Below are positions 40,316-46,125 of a stretch of DNA of 46,125 bases, one piece after another. The notes beneath the pieces were generated by a model. It was not told where the DNA came from. It saw only the letters and a program-made list of their open reading frames with translations, and searched no databases. Source of the DNA: Teratosphaeria epicoccoides (lineage: Eukaryota; Ascomycota; Dothideomycetes; Mycosphaerellales; Teratosphaeriaceae). The translations under genes and the position numbers were made by a program. The stretch lies in the NCBI GenBank assembly GCA_021401465.1, contig JADDMT010000183.1, positions 1 through 46,125 of the forward strand. Direction: 5' to 3'. The number at the start of each line of letters is the position of its first letter. The stretch's first letter is position 1.

Positions 40316-40665
40316 ATTAGGTGTCACTTCTACAATTCATGTAAAGAAGAGCCCTCGATAAACGCCATCCCGATCACATGCTAAAAATACCTATCTTCGG
40401 CTCTGCGGAAAGCATCGGCCAGTGACGTAGCACAGGTAGCACTGAGCTTTGCGCGTCCGCCAGGGTATCGAGCTTGATTTGTCTCGCTGTCAAAAACATA
40501 TTCCCGCCGTCCCACCACCACCATCACCACCTCAAGGCACACGTTTGCTATGCAACAGCGCAGCAATCCAAAGAGCCACTGTGAAGGCTCAAACGCCGCC
40601 TCCCATCATCCTTCCATCAACCCCTCCGAACAAATCCCTCCAACATCCTGATCAATTCAGCAAGA
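40316..40665. promoter_or_regulatory. Divergent intergenic region between PFD1 and the ceramidase gene
   Basis: 350 bp separate the two start codons, so both promoters lie here. The half near the ceramidase start is CA/CT-rich. No specific site is claimed. Confidence 0.5.
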
Positions 40666-41649
40666 ATGCCCACCTACCTCCCCTCCATCCCCTACCCACC
40701 CGCCCGCGACGACGGCTACTGGGCCCCCATAACCTCCACCATCGACTGGTGCGAGGAAAACTACTACGCCACGCGCTACATGGCCGAATTTGCCAACGCC
40801 CTCACCAATCTCCTGTTCGTATGGCTCGCTTTCAAAGGCATGTACAACTGCTACCGCCACGGGCACGACCGGATATTCTTCCTCGCGTTCATCGGCTACC
40901 TCATCGTCGGCAGCGGCAGTTTGGCCTTCCACAGCTCCCTCAAATACCCGATGCAACTGATGGACGAGCTGAGCATGATTTACACCACATGTCTGATGTT
41001 CTGGGCGACGTTTGGGTATGAGCGGACTTTGGTGGTGAAGTGGGGACTCGGGGTGTTTACGGCGGGAATTGCGGTGGGAGTCACGGCGTACTATCATTAT
41101 TTGCAGGATCCGACGTTTCATCAGATTGCGTATGCGGTTCTGACGGCGTTGGTGCTGTTCAGGAGTATGTATGTGATGGAGGTCAGGTTGAGGCCGTATT
41201 TCAGGAGGAGGAGCAGGTTAGTGCATGAGAAGTTTGAGAGGAGTGGCATTGTTTTGGAGGCGGACAGGAGGGAGGAGGCTAGGGAGGATGCTCGGGATAC
41301 GCAGATCATTAAGCAGATGTGGTTTATGGTCGGGCTGGGCCTGACGATTTTCCTTGGTGGCTTTGCGATATGGAACCTGGACAACGAATACTGTCCCAAA
41401 ATTCGTAGATGGCGGCGCGAGATCGGTCTGCCGTGGGGTGTTCTGCTAGAAGGGCATGGATGGTGGCATTTGATGACGGGCATGGGGGCGTACATGTACA
41501 TCGTATGGGGCATCTGGCTGCGACATTGTTTGAACGGGCGGGCAGATGAGTATGAGCTGAACTGGCCAAGTGTCTGGCTGAGCGTGCCGGAGATTGTCAG
41601 AGCGAAGGGACGACCATTGTTGAATGGAGATTCAAAGAAGAAGCGCTGA
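40666..41649 (+). CDS. YPC1: Alkaline ceramidase (Ypc1/Ydc1 type)
   Basis: Single exon, 327 aa from the ATG at 40666. It is a seven-helix membrane enzyme of the ER that splits ceramide into sphingoid base and fatty acid. Residues line up with those known in human ACER3 with a constant offset of eight at the N-terminus. The calcium site would be D27, W28, E30, N32 and E41. The first zinc His is H89 in LAFHSSLKY, with D100 in MDELSM. The other two zinc ligands are H264 and H268 in EGHGWWHLM. Hydrophobic segments lie near 43-60, 70-86, 103-118, 124-143, 153-170, 219-237 and 271-286. The charged loop at about 178-215 (RRRSRLVHEKF and following) is a fungal-length cytosolic loop. Ceramide versus dihydroceramide preference cannot be read from sequence. 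Confidence 0.93.
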   Translation: MPTYLPSIPYPPARDDGYWAPITSTIDWCEENYYATRYMAEFANALTNLLFVWLAFKGMYNCYRHGHDRIFFLAFIGYLIVGSGSLAFHSSLKYPMQLMDELSMIYTTCLMFWATFGYERTLVVKWGLGVFTAGIAVGVTAYYHYLQDPTFHQIAYAVLTALVLFRSMYVMEVRLRPYFRRRSRLVHEKFERSGIVLEADRREEAREDARDTQIIKQMWFMVGLGLTIFLGGFAIWNLDNEYCPKIRRWRREIGLPWGVLLEGHGWWHLMTGMGAYMYIVWGIWLRHCLNGRADEYELNWPSVWLSVPEIVRAKGRPLLNGDSKKKR

Positions 41650-43434
41650 TTTGGAAGATGATAGAGATGCATGCTGCGGCTTTTGGATGATCCTCACATG
41701 ATACCCACGTATGTTTGATGTAGAAAAAAGCAGCGATGTGATATAGATAGAGTCTGGGATATTATGACAATCGACTGGCGCCCACTTTCGGATCGCCCAG
41801 GTCCAGACATGTGTGCTTCCTATTGCTGTCATGAATCGAGCCCGTATCTCCGGATGTGCTCTGTCAGTTTCGTGGAAGTTCAGGTCACGGTGGGGGCCAG
41901 GAACGAGCTCAATCCATTTGCACGGCATGTCTCTGCGCCGCACCCGAGTCCTGCTCCAGAGAATTAAGGCTGTGTCTAGGATATACAATGCAAGATGACT
42001 CCTATCGTGTCCCTGCACGAACCACCTGCGTCGCACGTGAGAGCGAAGACATGTTTGTGCGCGCATTGCATTTGCACATGACAGGTCTGTGCCCTTCAGG
42101 TCGATCATCAAAAGCCTCGGCTATCGCAGTCGTACAGAGTCACCAGAAGCAATCCGATAACTCCGTACATACACCGAATGTTCTCCGTGAATACAAGGTT
42201 CAAGGGCGTCATTCACATGCAAGCAAGACGTTTCGTCATGCTTGTGCCCTGTAGGCCGTCGAAGCACAATGTCGCTCATGTAAGCGACATCGGCAGAGCG
42301 TCATGCGGATGCAACCTCAGTTTCACCGCTCGCCCGCAGCCAAACAGAAGCGAATGACGCGCCGTTCGTCTCCGCTATATCCGCACGAAGAAATGTGGGG
42401 TGAGGCCTTCTTTGCCCCCCCCCCATGCAGGACAAGCGACGGCGAGCTCTGGTGCAAGTCATCGACGACCGCTACAAGTCTGTCAGATGTCTGAGTGCTG
42501 TGGCTTCGACTTTGGCGTGCGAGCAGCATGAGCGAGGGCCCGCCGCTGGCGATGTCGGCTTTTGCCTCCGAGAAACCACCAGGAACGCAGACCCGGTGAC
42601 AGAGCCGTTCACTAGCGCGCAGCTGAAAGTGAGGAGCCCCACAGTGCTCGGTATGAACGGCAGGAACAAATGGAGTATATCGGAGCGAGCTGGGGAAGTG
42701 CGGATCGGGGATTCGCACAACAAATTACATGTATGTGATATCATATCGTCAGGCCTGGGTACGTGCCCACTGTGTATGCCATGATGAAGTCTCCGTCTGG
42801 CTGGGATTATACATGTAGCGCTCAAGCAGCTTACCTTAGAGAAGAAGGTAAGCCGATCCGGCCAGTCGTAGCGGTTGCGGGCAACGGGCAGCAGGTTTTT
42901 AGATAATCTCTAATGCTTCGCCCGTGGAAGCCAGTGGGTCGCGAACCACGTATGAATACATACATACATGAAACTTTGATTTCCAAGCATGGGGAAGGGC
43001 ACGCGTGCTTGGCTTACAACAAGCCTACATTCCAGAGAGCACAACAACCATGTGCATGTTATTCCCACGCGGGAATGGCGCATTTGCACAGCCGATGGAT
43101 GGCGTCGTCTTGCTTGCATGTTGGCGGGACGTGCATGGATATACCTGCCCCTCCGGCTTGAACCCTCTTCCGCATCTCGAGGACTTTAGACTGCGTTTCT
43201 TCACGTAGGGTTTGCGTTTCTCTGGTCCATGTGGGCGAGCAACCTTTCGATCTGCCAGCTTTATCTTGAGCCTCTACGAGGTAGATCCTGGCGCGCCCAC
43301 TTCTTCTTGTTGTCGCTCTTGAGGTCCTCTTGACGTCGCTGTCCCGCACCTCTGGATTGTCTTGGTTATTTGGTCTCCAATGGTTGCCTGTATACTGGAA
43401 TTTTTGGGACATTTGGAGCTTTTGAGCAGACAAA
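41650..43434. other. Intergenic, upstream of the transcription factor
   Basis: About 1.8 kb with only short frames and no recognisable protein, tRNA or transposon. A 10-bp C run occurs near 42416-42425. The region close to 43434 should carry the transcription factor's promoter. Confidence 0.5.
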
Positions 43435-46036
43435 ATGGGTTCTATGCCACAGGAAACGACCATGTCGGAGTCTTCGGGATCGCCTGGAGATACAGTCACT
43501 GTTCAGGCGAAAGCGCCAAAGAGGTCGGCTGATGCGGCTGGTTTGAAGCCAGGTATTCGACCTGCGAAGAGTGTGAAGCGCAGAGCGTCGAAGGCGTGTC
43601 AGTGCTGCAGAGCGCGCAAAGTACGGTGCAACGTGGTGGAGCATGGAGCACCCTGCACCAACTGTCGTCTAGACGAGGTCGAATGCATCGTTTCCGAGAG
43701 CAAGCGCAAAAAGTCAGTATAGTCTCGTGCGGCCTCTTGCGCATCAAAGCTAAGCATTACACAGGAAATGGCCAACCAACGAGCATGGGACGTCGCCGCG
43801 GACGGGCAAGGGTGGCGCGTTAAACCAAACCGACACGCCGTTGCCAATGTCTGCGCGTCCTCCATACAAACCACTGAGACGAGCGAGCGAGCATACACCG
43901 CACACGATCTACGGCGATTTGCCCAAGGACGTCAGTGTTCCTGCTCCTGACGTACCGCCACGTGGGTCGTTGTACACGCCTAACATGCTCGTAAATATGC
44001 AGCAGCTCGGTCGAAAGACCGGCTCCTTCGCTGAGACCGCGCCGATGCTGCCAGGCATGATATCGCCCATTTCGCCATCGTACAGCCTGCCGCCGTTCGT
44101 TAAGCCATTGCCGTCGAGGTTGAGCATGGACGATATTATGTACTTGGAGAAGAAAGGCTCCCTGGCGATTCCATCGCCACCGTTGAGAGATGAGCTCCTT
44201 CGATCTTATGCCGAGTTCATACATCCTTATATGCCCTTGATGAATTTGCATCGAATCGTTGGCATCATTGATCGCGCGGATGGCGGTGAGGCGATCAGTC
44301 TCCTGCTGTTCCAAGCGATTATGTTTGCTGGCGTCGCCAGTGTTGATATGCGGTACCTGAAGTCTGCAGGATATGAAAGCAGAAGGGATGCCCGACGCGA
44401 CTTCTTCGCGAAGACCAGGCTCCTGTATGACTTCGATGTGGAAGTCGATCGAATCTCGCTGATTCAGGCGTTGTTGCTGATGACATACTGGTATGAGACG
44501 CCGGACGACCAGAAAGACAGCCATCATTGGATGGGTATTGCGGTCTCGCTATCACATACCATCGGCCTGCATCGCAATCCAGAGAAGTCTGCATCGATGG
44601 ACGTCGAACGGCAAAAGCTGTGGAAACGAATATGGTGGGCGACATACATGCGAGACAGACTGGTAGCTCTGGGCATGCGGAGACCAACTAGGATCAAAGA
44701 CGCCGATTTCGATGTTCCAATGCTAACAATTAGTGATTTCGAGATCGAGTCACTGCCCGAAGGACCGTCATGCATCCCGTTCGATTGCACGTACCTTCGC
44801 GACAGCGAAAAGCAGCGGCAAATGGCAGTCATGTGCATTGAGAAGGCCAAGCTTTGCATCTGCATCAGCGACATACTTTCTGTGCAGTACTCTGTGTTAC
44901 AGAACAATCACGGCGTTATGAGCGAGGAGGGCAGCACAAAGACGACTATGATGCTCGTGGCGAAGAGATTGGACCCGGCGGTCAACGAGGTGCAGCAATG
45001 CAATAAGGCATTGCAAGATTGGCACGACAGCCTGCTTGAAGAGGCAAAGTACGTCGAGCCCACTTGGAGCGATGTCGATGCAGGCAACGAAGACATCGCC
45101 CTGAACCGCTCACTGCTGCACATGGTATACTACGCGGCCCTGTCGGCTCTACACAGACCACAGGTCCTACCGTCAGCCGCAATGCTGCCACGCGCAGCCC
45201 TCGGCGAACACCTCGAGCAATCGCGAACAGCAGTCCGACTAGCCGCCACCAAGATCACCTCGATCGCCAACCGCCTCTACGGTCTCGACCTCGTACGCTA
45301 CCTCCCCACCACCGGCATCACCGTCCTCCTCCCCGCCATCATCATTCACCTCCTCGACATCAAAGCCCCCGAAGAAGTCACCCGCCGCCTCAGCCTCCAA
45401 GGCTTCTGCCAATGCATGCAGATCATGGCCCGCCTCCGCGACATCTACGCCGCTGCGGACTACTCCACCGCATTCCTCGAAGCCGCGATCCGCAAAGCTG
45501 AGATATCGCTCCCGCAGAAGACGGATGAGATGAAAGAACTCCGCACCGTCATCACCACCGCCCACGGCCTCATGGAAGCTGGCCGCCGTCTCGCCTCCGG
45601 CCAGCAATCCCGCGCCCTCACACCCCCGCCCGACAGCTCCACGCACGTCGACACCTTTCACCACCAAGCAACCACGAACCCAGACAACCTCAGCGAGACT
45701 GAAATCGCGCGCCGTCTGAACTCATACCTGGCTTCTACACCGCCGGACTCGGACCACCAGACGGGTAGTAGCGCGGAGGGGGGGCTGGAGGAAGGGATGG
45801 AGTGTGCGGGGTTCGTGCAGCAGCAGCAGCAGCAGCAGGCGGGAGAGTTTTGTAACGAGCCGGATTTCGAGGCGATGATCAATTTGGACGAGACGGGGGA
45901 GATGTGGGTGTTGGAGGATGGGGCGTATGGGGCGATTGCGGGGGAGAGTGGAGGGTTTGCGTTGGATTTGGATTGGATGAAGGGGATGAAGGAGGGGGGC
46001 TTGGAGGGGAGAGGAGGGGTTGAGGTGCCGCATTGA
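43435..46036 (+). CDS. Zn2Cys6 transcription factor, Ctf1/FarA-FarB-like
   Basis: Model: 43435..43712, 43765..46036, 849 aa. The 52-nt intron (43713-43764) runs GTCAGT...CACAG with a GCTAAGC branch site and joins SKRKK|KWPTNEHG. The Zn2Cys6 cluster uses C55, C58, C65, C74, C77 and C84 (CQCCRARKVRC...CTNCRLDEVEC), with a basic stretch before and after it. The fungal-specific middle homology domain runs about residues 230-600, with DELLRSYAEFIHPYMPLMNL, TYWYETPDDQKDSHHWMG and IGLHRNP. That pattern resembles cutinase transcription factor 1 and the Aspergillus FarA/FarB regulators of fatty-acid and cutin use. The tail has a Gln run (seven CAG, 45818-45838) and an acidic/aromatic end, a plausible activation domain. 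Target genes cannot be inferred from this window. Confidence 0.9.
45818..45838 (+). repeat. CAG x7 trinucleotide repeat (poly-Gln)
   Basis: Seven uninterrupted CAG codons in the transcription factor tail. Such runs vary in length between strains. Confidence 0.9.
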
Positions 46037-46099
46037 TTTTGATGGGACGGTATAAGTTATGAAAGGCTTTGGTGTGCACGACAGGATCATGCTGGATTT

Positions 46100-46118
46100 G
46101 GGGGGGGGGGGGGGGGGG
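46100..46118 (+). repeat. Run of 19 G in the 3' flank of the transcription factor
   Basis: An uninterrupted G homopolymer about 60 bp after the stop codon. It could form a quadruplex in the transcript or simply be a low-complexity tract of uncertain length. Confidence 0.85.
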
Positions 46119-46125
46119 TGGGAGG

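Noticed and set aside
1..46125. CRISPR array, prophage, transposon or biosynthetic gene cluster
   Set aside because: No spaced repeats, integrase/transposase/reverse transcriptase motifs, or synthase genes were seen. Gene content is ordinary for a fungal chromosome.

Overview
The window is nuclear DNA from a filamentous ascomycete, most likely a Dothideomycete. Genes are spaced 0.3 to 2.5 kb apart and point in mixed directions. Most are cut by one to three short spliceosomal introns (about 46 to 121 nt, GT..AG, CTRAY-like branch sites). The products are typical of filamentous fungi: an AA11 LPMO, a Ctf1/Far-type Zn2Cys6 regulator, an SskB MAPKKK and an Snf5 with a GATA-type finger. Class is inferred from protein style and is not proven. 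Exon joins were made by hand from splice signals and reading frame.

Layout. 0.4-2.0 kb (-): ammonium transporter. 3.8-6.4 kb (-): fungal protein of unknown function whose frame is interrupted, followed at 6.8-7.6 kb by decayed coding pieces, one of which resembles its N-terminal part. 8.2-12.5 kb (-): SskB/Ssk2 MAPKKK of the HOG pathway. 13.6-14.7 kb (-): class 1A dihydroorotate dehydrogenase (3 exons). 15.13-15.29 kb (+): tRNA-Ser(AGA). 16.1-17.6 kb (-): UBE2S-like E2 whose first exon is only the start codon. 18.0-20.7 kb (-): NatA subunit Naa15. 23.1-25.0 kb (+): unknown protein with three RVxF-like motifs. 25.8-27.3 kb (-): unknown coiled-coil protein. 28.4-29.6 kb (-): V-ATPase subunit C. 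30.0-31.4 kb (+): glycine cleavage T protein. 32.3-32.9 kb (+): small unknown protein. 33.4-35.8 kb (-): SWI/SNF subunit Snf5. 36.9-38.2 kb (+): secreted AA11 LPMO. 38.6-39.3 kb (-): candidate Cys-rich secreted protein, split between frames. 39.8-40.3 kb (-): prefoldin subunit 1 (3 exons). 40.7-41.6 kb (+): alkaline ceramidase. 43.4-46.0 kb (+): Zn2Cys6 transcription factor.

There is no operon-like logic and no biosynthetic gene cluster. Most genes are housekeeping (NatA, prefoldin, V-ATPase, SWI/SNF, glycine cleavage), mixed with environment-facing ones (ammonium uptake, osmostress MAPKKK, chitin-active LPMO, lipid regulator). VMA5/GCV1 and PFD1/YPC1 are close divergent pairs that could share promoters.

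The most unusual observation is the tRNA-Ser gene. Besides the usual intron after position 37, it carries a second 51-nt insert in the T stem. That insert begins GTATGT, holds a CTNAY-type branch candidate and ends CAG. Removing it restores a perfect T stem. It looks like a spliceosomal-type intron in a Pol III tRNA gene and deserves an RNA-level test.
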